The notes under the pieces were generated by a model. It made no database searches and was not told the DNA's origin. It worked only from the letters and a program-made list of their open reading frames with translations. Positions 26,680 to 36,219 of a stretch of DNA of 52,801 nt are shown here, one piece after another (the stretch's first letter is position 1; the number at the start of each line of letters is the position of its first letter). The DNA is from Bacteroidales bacterium (GTDB lineage Bacteria; Bacteroidota; Bacteroidia; Bacteroidales; VadinHA17): contig PLMC01000116.1 of the NCBI GenBank assembly GCA_003141495.1, positions 22,145-74,945 on the forward strand. Reading direction: 5' to 3'. Position numbers and translations under genes: made by a program.

Positions 26680-27570
26680 ATGAAAATATTAATCACTGGA
26701 AAAAACAGTTTTGTCGGAAGAAATTTTATTAAATATTCAAGATTCAGGGATACTGATGAGATTTCACTTTTCGAAAATAAGCCTGAAGATATTGATTTTA
26801 GTAAGTATGATGTTGTAATTCATCTTGTTGCCATTGTTCATCAGAAAACAACAATCACTGAAAATCAATATTTTATTATAAATCGTGACCTTTGTCTTAA
26901 GGTAGCCGAACTGGCTAAACAGGCCGGAGTAAAGCAATTTATCTTCCTTAGCACTGTAAAAGTTTATGGAAAATTCATTGCCGGATCAGAGCCATGGAAC
27001 GAAAAATCATTGTGTTTACCTGATGATGCTTATGGGAAAAGTAAATATGAGGCAGAACTAGCTCTGAGGAAGCTGGAAGATAATAGTTTTACTGTTTCAA
27101 TTATCAGAACACCACTGGTATATGGTGAATATGTGAGAGCAAATATGTTAAGCATTATGAGGCTTGTAGACAGAACACATATTTTACCATTTAAAAATGT
27201 AAACAACAGGAGGAGTTTTACCGGCGCAGAAAACCTTGTCAGTTTTATTGACAGGATAATAGAAAAAAGAGCATCAGGCATCTTTATCGCAATGGACGAT
27301 AATGCAATCTCGACATCTGAACTTGTTAAAATGATAGCTGAAAACCTTGGAAAAAAAATCATCTTATTCAAAATTCCGGAATTTTTTATAAAAATTGGAA
27401 TGTCTGTATTGCCAAGTATTTTTGATCGCTTATATGGCTCTTTCGAAATGGATAATAGCAGAACGCTTGAAATCCTTGATTTCAGACCTCCTATACCAAC
27501 GAGCGAAGGCATAAAAAAAATGGTTAAATCATTTGAAAAGAAAAATATATCTCCGGAATCTTCAAGATGA
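26680..27570 (+). CDS. WbpV-like UDP-4-keto-6-deoxy-HexNAc reductase
   Basis: A 296-residue extended SDR with TGKNSFVGRNF (cofactor), HLVAIVHQ, FLSTVKVYGK and YGKSKYEAE (Tyr/Lys). These match WbpV/WreQ proteins, which reduce the product of a WbpM-type dehydratase to UDP-D-QuiNAc. It begins 5 bases after the 803-residue protein and is followed by a WbpL-like initiating transferase, the usual pairing. A UDP-sugar 4-epimerase role is the alternative. The likely upstream partner is the truncated gene at the left edge. Confidence 0.82.
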   Translation: MKILITGKNSFVGRNFIKYSRFRDTDEISLFENKPEDIDFSKYDVVIHLVAIVHQKTTITENQYFIINRDLCLKVAELAKQAGVKQFIFLSTVKVYGKFIAGSEPWNEKSLCLPDDAYGKSKYEAELALRKLEDNSFTVSIIRTPLVYGEYVRANMLSIMRLVDRTHILPFKNVNNRRSFTGAENLVSFIDRIIEKRASGIFIAMDDNAISTSELVKMIAENLGKKIILFKIPEFFIKIGMSVLPSIFDRLYGSFEMDNSRTLEILDFRPPIPTSEGIKKMVKSFEKKNISPESSR

Positions 27571-27607
27571 TATCTCCCGGAGAACCGATTGATTCATTAT
27601 TCAGCTT

Positions 27608-28594
27608 ATGAAGACAATATTATTTCTAATTGCATTCCTGGTAGTTGTCTCCTATCTCCTTACCTGGATTATTAAAAACTACTCCACTAAAAAAAATATT
27701 CTTGATATACCAAATGATAGAAGTTCCCATTCATTTCCGATACCAGTGGGTGGAGGATTGGCAATAGTTATCTCATGGTATATCGGGATTACTTTTTTGT
27801 TTTGTACAGGGACTTTAGACCATAGCTTGTATTTCGCATTACTAAGCGGAATACTGTTAGCAGGCATCGGACTCCTTGATGATATATTTGGTCTGCGGCC
27901 TTTAATAAGGCTAACAGCTCAGACAAGCACTGCCATTATCTCACTTATATTACTTCAAGGAATTCAACCTGTGCTTTTTTTTGGAAAAGATATATTCCCA
28001 ATGTTTGTAATTTATATACTTACAGTTATTGGAATGGTATGGTTTATAAATTTGTATAATTTTCTTGACGGAATTGACGGATACGCTTCATTTGAGGCAA
28101 TTGCATTAGGCTTAGCATTTTACCTATTTACAGGTCAGATTATCTCCCTTGTATTATGTGCTTCAGTTGTTGGTTTTCTGATATGGAACTGGCCTAAAGC
28201 CAGGATTTTTATGGGTGATGTCGGAAGCACACAATTAGGTTATATTATTGTCGTACTTGGTATTTATTTTCATAATCAACATAAGCTTTCATTTATATAC
28301 CTGTTAATTCTCTCAGCTCCATTCTGGTTCGATGCTACTCTGACATTGATCAGGCGATGGAGAAATAAAGAGAAACTAAGCCAGGCACATAAAAAGCATA
28401 TATATCAACGTCTTGTACAATCAGGTTTTTCGCATCTTAAAACTGATTTCTTATTAACTATTGTAAACCTGATTTTCATTCTTTTGGTATTTATTAGTAT
28501 CAAATTCAACATGTTACAAATACCATTTTTATTGTTATCAATACTGATACTATATCTTATTGCACTTTATACAGATAAAAGAAAGCCCTTTTAA
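27608..28594 (+). CDS. Undecaprenyl-phosphate HexNAc-1-phosphate transferase, WbpL/WecA-like
   Basis: A 328-residue polytopic membrane enzyme of the polyprenyl-phosphate glycosylphosphotransferase (Glycos_transf_4) family. Motifs are LLDDIFGLRP (Asp-rich, Mg binding), NFLDGIDGYA, FMGDVGSTQLGY and the cytoplasmic AHKKHIYQRL, all in order. SSHSFPIPVGGG near the N-terminus is typical of the WbpL branch. It should start repeat-unit synthesis by putting a HexNAc-1-phosphate, possibly D-QuiNAc given the WbpV-like neighbour, on undecaprenyl phosphate. Confidence 0.92.
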   Translation: MKTILFLIAFLVVVSYLLTWIIKNYSTKKNILDIPNDRSSHSFPIPVGGGLAIVISWYIGITFLFCTGTLDHSLYFALLSGILLAGIGLLDDIFGLRPLIRLTAQTSTAIISLILLQGIQPVLFFGKDIFPMFVIYILTVIGMVWFINLYNFLDGIDGYASFEAIALGLAFYLFTGQIISLVLCASVVGFLIWNWPKARIFMGDVGSTQLGYIIVVLGIYFHNQHKLSFIYLLILSAPFWFDATLTLIRRWRNKEKLSQAHKKHIYQRLVQSGFSHLKTDFLLTIVNLIFILLVFISIKFNMLQIPFLLLSILILYLIALYTDKRKPF

Positions 28595-28615
28595 AATTTT
28601 CCTTCGTTTCAACCA

Positions 28616-29935
28616 GTGTCGCCTACATCTTTTTCAAAAGTGAATATTAAAACTAAATACTTTCCTTTTCACCTTCTCAGATCAGAGCTGCTCAGGAGTG
28701 CATCAGTACTGATTTCAGGAACAATAGCTGCTCAACTTATATCCATTCTCCTTCAGCCTGTTTTGAGAAGGCTCTTTACACCTGAATCATTTGGTATCTA
28801 TTCAGTTTATCTGAGCCTTGTGGGTATGATTTTAATTCTGTGTTCTTTACGGTATGATGACACAATAGTTCTGCCAAAATCCGATAAAGAATCTACTAAC
28901 CTTTTGGCCCTCTCTTTGATTATAAACTTTTTTTTCAATCTGTCCATTCTCCTTATTGTAATAATACTAGGCAGAAGAATTATTTCTTTTCTTAATCTTC
29001 CAAAAAATTTTCCGGTAAGTATTCTTTATATTATTCCTTTAGGAGCTTTCCTTTTTAGCACCTGCCAGTCATTAAACTCATGGTTGATCAGGAGACGCAA
29101 GTATTTTTCTATTTCAGTAAATAAACTTGCACGTCGTAGTTCAGAAGGTGTTGCTCAGATAAGTTTTGCACTCATTAAATCTTTTAATGGGTTGATATAT
29201 AGTGACATTATTGGACAGACTGCTAATGTGTTAACTGTTGCATTCCAAACAAAAAAAAATGAATTAAATCTTAAGTTAGTCAGTATTATTAAATTAAAAT
29301 ATGTCTTTCGTAAATATGCTGAGTTTCCTAAATTCAACCTTATTCCTGCTTTTATGAGTTCTTGCAGTTATCTTCTGCCTCCAATTTTTATTAATAAATT
29401 TTATTCACCTGAAACTGCCGGATTTTTTGATCTTTCTAAATTATTGCTCTCCATACCATTAGCTTTTATTGCTTCTTCTATCTCAAGCGTCCTGCTTCAA
29501 AGGATATCTGAAAGATTCAATAAAAAAGAAAGCTTTCTGACTGAACTCAAACCCATCCTATATATTGTAGGTTTGATCGCAATAATTGAGATCTCAACAA
29601 TAATCCTATTTGGTGAAGATCTGTTTAAAATTGTATTTGGATCTCAATGGATAACCTCCGGGAAAATTTCAAAAATAATGGTATGGTCTTTTGCATTTAA
29701 TTTTATAGCTTCTTCCTTTACCAGTATTTTTGTTTCAATGCGAAGAATAAGAACTTATAGCATCTGGCAGTTTGTCTATTTTGTTTCCATTCTCTCACTT
29801 TTGTTATTCAGACATTTACCTTTTACTGATTTTATTAAAATATATGTCTCGATAGAGTTATTTTGTTACTTTCTGGTAACTCTTATTATGTTTCTTATGG
29901 TTTACCAGTATGAATCAGCCATGTTGAAAAGTTGA
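28616..29935 (+). CDS. Second MOP-family polysaccharide flippase
   Basis: A 439-residue polytopic membrane protein with about a dozen hydrophobic segments. LRSASVLISGTIAAQLISI then RLFTPESFGIYSVYLS is the usual opening of lipopolysaccharide-biosynthesis MOP proteins. The start codon is GTG; no in-frame ATG occurs before the first helix. It is only distantly similar to the flippase at 15.0 kb. It could export a second glycan or a modified unit, or be the flippase used with the WbpL-like transferase beside it. Confidence 0.85.
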   Translation: MSPTSFSKVNIKTKYFPFHLLRSELLRSASVLISGTIAAQLISILLQPVLRRLFTPESFGIYSVYLSLVGMILILCSLRYDDTIVLPKSDKESTNLLALSLIINFFFNLSILLIVIILGRRIISFLNLPKNFPVSILYIIPLGAFLFSTCQSLNSWLIRRRKYFSISVNKLARRSSEGVAQISFALIKSFNGLIYSDIIGQTANVLTVAFQTKKNELNLKLVSIIKLKYVFRKYAEFPKFNLIPAFMSSCSYLLPPIFINKFYSPETAGFFDLSKLLLSIPLAFIASSISSVLLQRISERFNKKESFLTELKPILYIVGLIAIIEISTIILFGEDLFKIVFGSQWITSGKISKIMVWSFAFNFIASSFTSIFVSMRRIRTYSIWQFVYFVSILSLLLFRHLPFTDFIKIYVSIELFCYFLVTLIMFLMVYQYESAMLKS

Positions 29936-30005
29936 AAGCTTAATATAGTTTACTTTTCTTTCAGTCTTTATTTTAAGAAGTCACTTTTAATTGCGATTTA
30001 AGTAA

Positions 30006-31223
30006 ATGAGTTTCAGATTATTTTCAATCAGTTCGATGTATCAGGGTTCCATCGATTCCTTCTATAATAAACATCCGGAAACAGACCGAATTCCTTATAA
30101 AGACCACCTTGCCTTATTATTGGAAGAGACAACAGAGTTTGCAGGCTCTTACGTCAGGAATTTCAGAAAACTTAAAATAGATGCAGATTGCCTGATTGCT
30201 AATGATAACAGGCTTCAATTAAAGTGGGCAAGGGAAAAAGGAATTGATGGTGAAAAGAAGGCGGAAATTTTATTTGATCAGGTAAAGTCGTTTGCACCAG
30301 ATATATTGCTGATTGAAAATCTCAGCGTTGTTTCTTCCGGCTTGCTTCAGCATTTTCGTCAGCATGTGAAGAGCATAAGATTAATAGCTGCCAATCACTG
30401 TGCCCCGTTTAATTCAAAAGTTCTGGACAGCCTCAAAGAAGTAGATTTTGTTTTTACCTGTACCCCCGGAATAAAAGCTAATATTGAAAGCAAAGGGAAG
30501 AAAGCATATCTGGTTTACCACGGGTTTGATGCTGATCTGCTTCAACGAATTGACTATGACAGCGTAAGCTCACCAAATGGCTTCATCTTTTCAGGATCCC
30601 TGATATCGGGAGGTGATTTCCACACTCAGAGGATCAAGTTAATAGAACAAATCTTAAAGGAAAATATTCCTATTGACCTGTATGTGAACCTGGAAAATAA
30701 ATTCAGGATAAGAGCAAAACAGGCTATATACTTATTTTCTACTTTCCTGAAGAAAACAAAAATGGAGGAACATTTCAACCGATATCAATTTTTACAGTAT
30801 GGAAAAACGTGGGTTGATTCATATTCTTATCTGCTATTGAAACATAAAAAGCAACCTGTTTTTGGAATAGATATGTTCAAACTTTTCAACCGTTCCAAAA
30901 TAGTTTTAAATTTTCATATAGGAGTAGCAGGTGACTATGCTGGCAACATGAGAATGTTTGAAGTTACAGGGGTGGGAAGCTGCCTGCTTACGGACAATAA
31001 AACGAACATGAACGATCTGTTTATTCCCGGCAGCGAGGTGGTTACATATGACAATCCCGATGATTGTATTGAAAAAGCAAAATGGTTGCTTAATCATGAG
31101 GATGAACGAAAAAAAATTGCATTAGCCGGTCATCAGAGAACCTTGAAATTTCATACGGTAGAGAGCCGGTGCAGAACTATTATTGATATTCTGGAAGAGG
31201 TATTGAATCATTCACCAAGATAA
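30006..31223 (+). CDS. Glycosyltransferase, CgeB-like (Glyco_trans_1_2 type)
   Basis: A 405-residue GT-B-like protein. The middle has FIFSGSLISGGDFHTQRIKL, followed by a C-terminal donor-side region (LFNRSKIVLNFHIGVAG, then MRMFEVTGVGSCLLTD) typical of Glyco_trans_1_2 domains. The N-terminal half (FAPDILLIENLS) resembles CgeB-like proteins. It is not closely similar to the protein at 12.7 kb but has the same layout. It ends 2 bases before the next gene. Donor is unknown. Confidence 0.78.
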   Translation: MSFRLFSISSMYQGSIDSFYNKHPETDRIPYKDHLALLLEETTEFAGSYVRNFRKLKIDADCLIANDNRLQLKWAREKGIDGEKKAEILFDQVKSFAPDILLIENLSVVSSGLLQHFRQHVKSIRLIAANHCAPFNSKVLDSLKEVDFVFTCTPGIKANIESKGKKAYLVYHGFDADLLQRIDYDSVSSPNGFIFSGSLISGGDFHTQRIKLIEQILKENIPIDLYVNLENKFRIRAKQAIYLFSTFLKKTKMEEHFNRYQFLQYGKTWVDSYSYLLLKHKKQPVFGIDMFKLFNRSKIVLNFHIGVAGDYAGNMRMFEVTGVGSCLLTDNKTNMNDLFIPGSEVVTYDNPDDCIEKAKWLLNHEDERKKIALAGHQRTLKFHTVESRCRTIIDILEEVLNHSPR

Positions 31224-31225
31224 AA

Positions 31226-32455
31226 ATGATCCAGATAAAACCTTACATGTTTACAAACTGTTCTTGCAGTTGCGGAGGAGATTTTTCTTTTTCTGAATTA
31301 ATATGGCAGGGTTTACACACTTGTGAAAAACTTATTTGTACAAATTGTGGAAAAGTTCGAATTAACTCTTTGGAGGTTAACCAGTCAGGTATAGAGCCTT
31401 ATATTTTTTATCCCAATTCAGAATTAATTTGTGATCACGAGGGGAATGTTGTACCTGATAACTGGTTTTCAAAAAAACTTAAATGTCTTGCGAATCCGGT
31501 TATTCGGGATGTTGATCTAGAAATAAAAATTATAAATAAATTTGATAGGGTTTTGATCCTTAATACGCTGGATTATATATATGGTCATTCTTTTTTGTAT
31601 TTATTGAATCTTCAACGAATAATCAAGTCTGAGAAAGAATTAGGAATTATTGTTATTATTCAGCCTATGCTTCGGTGGCTAATCCCTGAAAAGAACGTTG
31701 CTGAAATATGGACTGTGGACCTGGGATTCCGGGATTTTAATAATTTCTATCCCGATCTATCGGTAAAAATTAATTCCGAACTTACCAGATTTAAAAAGGT
31801 AATGCTGAGTAAGGCATATGTAATTCCTACAAATGAGAATATTAATATTCAAGCTTTTACAGGTATTAAGCCATATAATTTCCTGAATGAGCCTTCTTTT
31901 CCGTCGATAACCTTTATTTGGAGGGAAGATCCTGACCGTCTATGGATCAGAAATATTTATCTTCTCAAAGGTTTTAAAAAAGCCGGATTGGGAAAATTGT
32001 TAATTCCCTTCCAGTATTTACGTGTTATTTATCTATTTAGACTGTTAAGAAGAACGATTGTAACGAAATTCACATATTCAGTTGCAGGATTGGGAGATTT
32101 CGGAAAATTTCCATCATACATCAGGGACCTGAGAGTTAAAAGGTTTACTGAAGATGCTGAAAAGATGCTCTGTGAAATATACTCAGAAAGTACTCTGGTT
32201 ATAGGTATTCACGGTTCAGGTATGCTTCTTCCCTCAGCTCATGCAGGAATGACAGTAAGCCTTATGCCATCTAAGCGCTGGGGAAATTTTGCCGAGGATA
32301 TATTATTTACCGAAAAGGATGTCCGATTGGCTTCATTCCAGCGGCGAATAGTACCACTAAATCTCTCCATTTTTGAGATTCGCGATATAATTGCTGATAT
32401 GGTAACGGGAAGAAAACAATTTATACAAAAGTTCATTCATACCGAGGACCTTTAG
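31226..32455 (+). CDS. Unrecognised protein with Cys-rich N-terminus and glycosyltransferase-like C-terminus
   Basis: I do not recognise this 409-residue family. The N-terminus has Cys at 12, 14, 16, 33, 38 and 41 (CSCSCGG, then CTNCGK), which looks like a zinc ribbon. A long middle region follows with no clear motif. Near the C-terminus, LVIGIHGSGMLLPSAHAGM resembles the sugar-nucleotide-binding region of DUF563/GT61-like proteins. No clear membrane helix is seen. It lies between two glycosyltransferase genes with 2- and roughly 20-base gaps, so a role in glycan assembly is likely. Confidence 0.6.
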   Translation: MIQIKPYMFTNCSCSCGGDFSFSELIWQGLHTCEKLICTNCGKVRINSLEVNQSGIEPYIFYPNSELICDHEGNVVPDNWFSKKLKCLANPVIRDVDLEIKIINKFDRVLILNTLDYIYGHSFLYLLNLQRIIKSEKELGIIVIIQPMLRWLIPEKNVAEIWTVDLGFRDFNNFYPDLSVKINSELTRFKKVMLSKAYVIPTNENINIQAFTGIKPYNFLNEPSFPSITFIWREDPDRLWIRNIYLLKGFKKAGLGKLLIPFQYLRVIYLFRLLRRTIVTKFTYSVAGLGDFGKFPSYIRDLRVKRFTEDAEKMLCEIYSESTLVIGIHGSGMLLPSAHAGMTVSLMPSKRWGNFAEDILFTEKDVRLASFQRRIVPLNLSIFEIRDIIADMVTGRKQFIQKFIHTEDL

Positions 32456-32477
32456 TCTTTATGCTTATTTTATATAA

Positions 32478-33488
32478 TTGAAACCCCTCTCAAAATTGCA
32501 GACAAAACTAAATTTTTGTACCCTCTTTGATTCAGCATACCTTAGCAGGGGTTTGTTGCTTTACGATTCGCTTAAAAAGAATTCTACCGACTTTCATCTC
32601 TACATCTTTGCTTTCGACAACCTGACCTTTGAAGTTCTTGGAAAATCTAATTTAAGCAATACTACAATTATTCCCCTGAAAGCATTCGAAAATCAGGCTT
32701 TGCTCGATATCAAGCAAAGCAGGAGCAAAGCTGAGTATTACTGGACATGTACCTCCTCTGCAATATGTTATGTACTTGATTCATTTGATGTTCATTCTTG
32801 CACATACATCGATGCGGATATGTATTTTTTTGGTTCTCCTCAAATTTTATTGGATGAAATCCCTGAGAATAAATCAGTTCTAATTACAGAGCATCGATAC
32901 TCCAGATTCGCACAAATTTTTGAACAGAAGAGGGCTGGACTGTTCTGTGTCCAGTTTATAACTTTCTTCAATACACCAGAAAGCAGATCTATTCTTAAAA
33001 AATGGGTAGGACAATGTATTGACTGGTGTTTCAACCGTTATGAAGACGGTAAGTTCGGTGACCAGAAATACCTCGACAGCTGGCCTCTGGAATATCCTGA
33101 GGTTCACATACTTCATAATCTTGGAGGAGGCGTAGCTCCCTGGAATGCCATGCAATATGATTTTATTTTTAAAGAAGATAAAGTAGTTGGATACAATAAT
33201 AGAAGTAAAGAAGGTTTTGAAGTGATTTTTTTCCATTTTCATTTTGTTCGTATAATGGCAGAAGGTATTGCAGACCTCGGCTGGAATCGTCTTTCAAAAA
33301 AGGTAATATATGGTTTTTATAAACCCTATATAAAAGAAATAATAACCAAAGAACAATACCTTGAAAGCACATTTCCTGAATATAAGAGAATCTATAACTC
33401 ATACGGTCATGAGGGAGTACGGGAGACTTTGAAACTTATATTTAAAAGTATTTTTAAGTATAATTTAATTAAACTAAGAGAAATCTAG
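32478..33488 (+). CDS. DXD-type glycosyltransferase (nucleotide-diphospho-sugar transferase)
   Basis: About 330 residues. The start of the fold (LNFCTLFDSAYLSRGLLLYDSL) and TYIDADMYFF with a DxD metal motif are typical of a GT8-like group common in surface-glycan loci. HNLGGGVAPWN and FFHFHF further down are also typical. There is no ATG before the fold: candidate starts are TTG at 32478 and TTG at 32496, so the exact start is uncertain. The stop is immediately followed by the FdtA-like gene. Confidence 0.8.
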   Translation: MKPLSKLQTKLNFCTLFDSAYLSRGLLLYDSLKKNSTDFHLYIFAFDNLTFEVLGKSNLSNTTIIPLKAFENQALLDIKQSRSKAEYYWTCTSSAICYVLDSFDVHSCTYIDADMYFFGSPQILLDEIPENKSVLITEHRYSRFAQIFEQKRAGLFCVQFITFFNTPESRSILKKWVGQCIDWCFNRYEDGKFGDQKYLDSWPLEYPEVHILHNLGGGVAPWNAMQYDFIFKEDKVVGYNNRSKEGFEVIFFHFHFVRIMAEGIADLGWNRLSKKVIYGFYKPYIKEIITKEQYLESTFPEYKRIYNSYGHEGVRETLKLIFKSIFKYNLIKLREI

Positions 33489-33857
33489 ATGGCTTATTTA
33501 ATTGATCTAAAGACTTATACTGATAAAAGAGGCAATCTGACTGTAGTTGAAAATGTCCTTCCGTTTATAATAAAGCGTGTATTTTATATTTATGGTGTTG
33601 ATGGATCGGTGAGGGGAGGACATCGCCATCATAAAACTATACAGGCTGCAATTTGTATCAAAGGAAGATGCAAAATATTCAATAATGACGGAACTCAAAC
33701 AAATATCTATTCCTTAAGAACCCCATCTCAATGCCTTATACTCGAACAGAAAGACTGGCATAAAATGTTCGATTTTTCTAAAAACGCAATACTAATGGTT
33801 CTTGCTTCTAAGAATTTTGATGAAGGAGACTATATATTTGAAAAATATGAAGATTGA
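33489..33857 (+). CDS. Sugar 3,4-ketoisomerase, FdtA/QdtA-like cupin
   Basis: A 122-residue single-domain cupin. It matches the WxcM/FdtA family, which isomerises dTDP-4-keto-6-deoxyglucose to the 3-keto sugar. [10 protein letters not shown] and [12 protein letters not shown] (His45, 47, 48) hold the active-site region, though FdtA has HAH where this protein has HRHH. It overlaps the following aminotransferase by 11 bases, the usual FdtA-FdtB arrangement. No dTDP-glucose synthesis genes are in the window, so the precursor comes from elsewhere. Confidence 0.85.
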   Translation: MAYLIDLKTYTDKRGNLTVVENVLPFIIKRVFYIYGVDGSVRGGHRHHKTIQAAICIKGRCKIFNNDGTQTNIYSLRTPSQCLILEQKDWHKMFDFSKNAILMVLASKNFDEGDYIFEKYED

Positions 33858-34932
33858 ATATGAAAACCTTTTTAAGGTAAACCGGCCTTATTTTGATAAG
33901 TACAGACAGAATTTTGAAGAAGTACTTCACTCAGGCTGGTTTATACTTGGCGACAAGGTAAAAAAATTTGAAACGGAGTTCTCATCCTACAACAATATAA
34001 AATATTGCTCAGGAGTAGCTTCAGGGCTTGATGCACTAACAATTTCTTTGTTGGCTTTGGAATTGGAAAAAGGCTCAGACATTATTGTACCATCCAACAC
34101 ATATATTGCGACTATTCTCTCCATAATCCTTGCAGGTCATAAACCGGTTCTTGTCGAACCTGATATAAGGACGTATAATATTAATCCGGCCATGATTGAG
34201 AAATCTGTTACTCCGCGAACCCGGGCAATAATGGTGGTTCATCTCTATGGGAAACCATGCAATATGGATCCGATTATGGAAATATGTAAAGAACATAATC
34301 TGTTACTGATTGAAGACTGTGCTCAGGCCCATGGAGCAGAATATAAGGGAAAAAAGGTTGGAGGTTTCGGTGATATAGCCGGATTCAGTTTTTATCCTAC
34401 TAAAAACCTTGGATGTATAGGTGATGGCGGTGCGATATTAACCAATAATGAGAACCTCCATCTGAAAACTGAAATGTTGAGGAATTATGGATCACGCAAA
34501 AAATATCAAAATGAATTCATTGGATTGAATTCAAGACTTGATGAGATTCAGGCAGCATTTCTTATTACTAAACTGGCGTATCTCGACAAGATCAACACGT
34601 ATAAAAGAGAATTGGCTTTGCTTTATATTTCTCATCTTAAGGACGATTTTATTAAACCTTCGGTTGATGAAAGTTCTTATGATGTATACCATATATTCAA
34701 TATACGTCATAAAAAACGTGACGCATTAAAAGATTATTTACTGAAGAATAATATACAGACAGAAATTCATTATCCTGTACCTCCTCACAAACAGAAAGCT
34801 TTATCCTTTTTATCTCATTTGAAGTTTCCAATTTCTGAAGAAATACATTCTACAACTCTCAGTCTTCCTATATCAACAATGCATTCAAAGGAGGAAATTA
34901 TGTGGGTAATTGAAACTATGAACAAATTCTGA
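33847..34932 (+). CDS. DegT/DnrJ/EryC1 aminotransferase, FdtB/QdtB-like
   Basis: A 361-residue PLP-dependent sugar aminotransferase. [10 protein letters not shown] binds phosphate, [11 protein letters not shown] includes the Asp that contacts the PLP ring nitrogen, and Lys186 in [15 protein letters not shown] is the Schiff-base Lys. Next to an FdtA-like isomerase it should make dTDP-3-amino-3,6-dideoxy-galactose or -glucose. I chose the ATG at 33847; an in-frame extension to 33802 lies inside the previous gene and adds no family residues. No sugar N-acetyltransferase is found nearby. Confidence 0.88.
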   Translation: MKIEYENLFKVNRPYFDKYRQNFEEVLHSGWFILGDKVKKFETEFSSYNNIKYCSGVASGLDALTISLLALELEKGSDIIVPSNTYIATILSIILAGHKPVLVEPDIRTYNINPAMIEKSVTPRTRAIMVVHLYGKPCNMDPIMEICKEHNLLLIEDCAQAHGAEYKGKKVGGFGDIAGFSFYPTKNLGCIGDGGAILTNNENLHLKTEMLRNYGSRKKYQNEFIGLNSRLDEIQAAFLITKLAYLDKINTYKRELALLYISHLKDDFIKPSVDESSYDVYHIFNIRHKKRDALKDYLLKNNIQTEIHYPVPPHKQKALSFLSHLKFPISEEIHSTTLSLPISTMHSKEEIMWVIETMNKF

Positions 34933-36140
34933 TGTCCAAAAAGTTCCTTTTAATCTCCCAGGTCTTTTATCCCGATCAGGTTTCAACTGCAAATCTTTTT
35001 ACGGGCCTTTGCGCCTTGCTGGCGGAAGAAAATATTGAAGTTGAAGTATGGTCAGCACATCCAAGTTATACTAATTTTATAAGGCAACCCAGAAGAGTAT
35101 TATATAAAGGGATTAATATTATTTATCTGCCTTCTACAAATATCGATAAAAACTCTCTTGCAGGCAAATCTATTAATATATTAACTTTTATGATCAGTGC
35201 ATCGTTAAAGTTATTATTTTCAAAAGAGAAGACTCCTGTATGGGCGCTAACAAATCCACCTTTTCTGGGCATATTACTTTCACATATTTGTTCATTAAAG
35301 AAAAGAAAATTCATATATGTCCTGCTGGATATATTCCCTGAAGGATTGGTCCGGTTAGGAAAAGTATCAGGGGAAAACATTTTTATAAAGCTATGGCAAC
35401 GTTTATTTATATTAGCTCTGAAAAAAAGTGAGATAATAATCGTAATCGGAAGAGATACCAAACAATTTGTCGTTAATTTATGTCCGGAATGTCAAGATAG
35501 AATTGAATACATTCCCCATTGGCAGGATGATGATCTGATTTTTCCGGTTGATTTTGATAAGAATAATTTCGTTATTGAAAGAGGGCTTAAAGAAAGTTTT
35601 GTTGTACAGTATTCAGGGAATATTGGAATCTGGAATGAGGTAAGAACAATGGGAAGGGCAGTAAAAAAAAATATTGAAAATGTATTTTTCATTTTTGTTG
35701 GAGAAGGAATAAGAAAACCAGAATTATTAAGTGAGTTTGAAATCAAAGATCAAAAAAATGTAATGATGCTTCCGTTCCAGAATAATATTGATTTTAATAA
35801 TATAATGGCTGCATCGCATGTGCATTTGGTCACTCTGAAACAAGGCCTTGAAGGGATGGCAGTTCCATGTAAAATATATGGAATCCTGGCAGCCGGCAGA
35901 CCGGTTATTGCACTGGTACCTGCTAATTCTGAAATTGCATATTTAGTCAGAGAGGAGAATTGCGGATTAGTTGTCAATCCTGATGATCTGGATGGATTGA
36001 TTAATGCAATTTCTTTTCTTAAAGATAATGATGACTTAAGAAGGCAGATGGGACAAAATGGCCGGAAGGCATTCGAGAAAAAGTACACAGCAAGAATTGC
36101 AGCTAAGGAGTATAAGAAAATCCTTGATAATGTTACATAG
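34932..36140 (+). CDS. Family 4 glycosyltransferase
   Basis: A 402-residue GT-B transferase of the WcaI/WbuB-like group. FLLISQVFYPDQVSTANLF, VYSGNIGIWNEV-type beta-strand and glycine motif (VVQYSGNIG), and a donor-side region MAVPCKIYGILAAGRPVIALV are typical. The start ATG overlaps the previous stop by one base (TGATG), so translation is coupled to the aminotransferase. It may transfer the amino-dideoxy sugar made by the two genes before it; that is inferred from order only. Confidence 0.87.
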   Translation: MSKKFLLISQVFYPDQVSTANLFTGLCALLAEENIEVEVWSAHPSYTNFIRQPRRVLYKGINIIYLPSTNIDKNSLAGKSINILTFMISASLKLLFSKEKTPVWALTNPPFLGILLSHICSLKKRKFIYVLLDIFPEGLVRLGKVSGENIFIKLWQRLFILALKKSEIIIVIGRDTKQFVVNLCPECQDRIEYIPHWQDDDLIFPVDFDKNNFVIERGLKESFVVQYSGNIGIWNEVRTMGRAVKKNIENVFFIFVGEGIRKPELLSEFEIKDQKNVMMLPFQNNIDFNNIMAASHVHLVTLKQGLEGMAVPCKIYGILAAGRPVIALVPANSEIAYLVREENCGLVVNPDDLDGLINAISFLKDNDDLRRQMGQNGRKAFEKKYTARIAAKEYKKILDNVT

Positions 36141-36219
36141 AGTCTGGTTTTCCTAAATGAAATATTACAAACCAGTTATTTTGCATATTTGATGAATTTA
36201 AGATACTTCATAAAAAGTC

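Noticed and set aside
27030-27512. Reverse-strand reading frame of 160 codons
   Set aside because: Antisense to the WbpV-like gene, with no recognisable domain.
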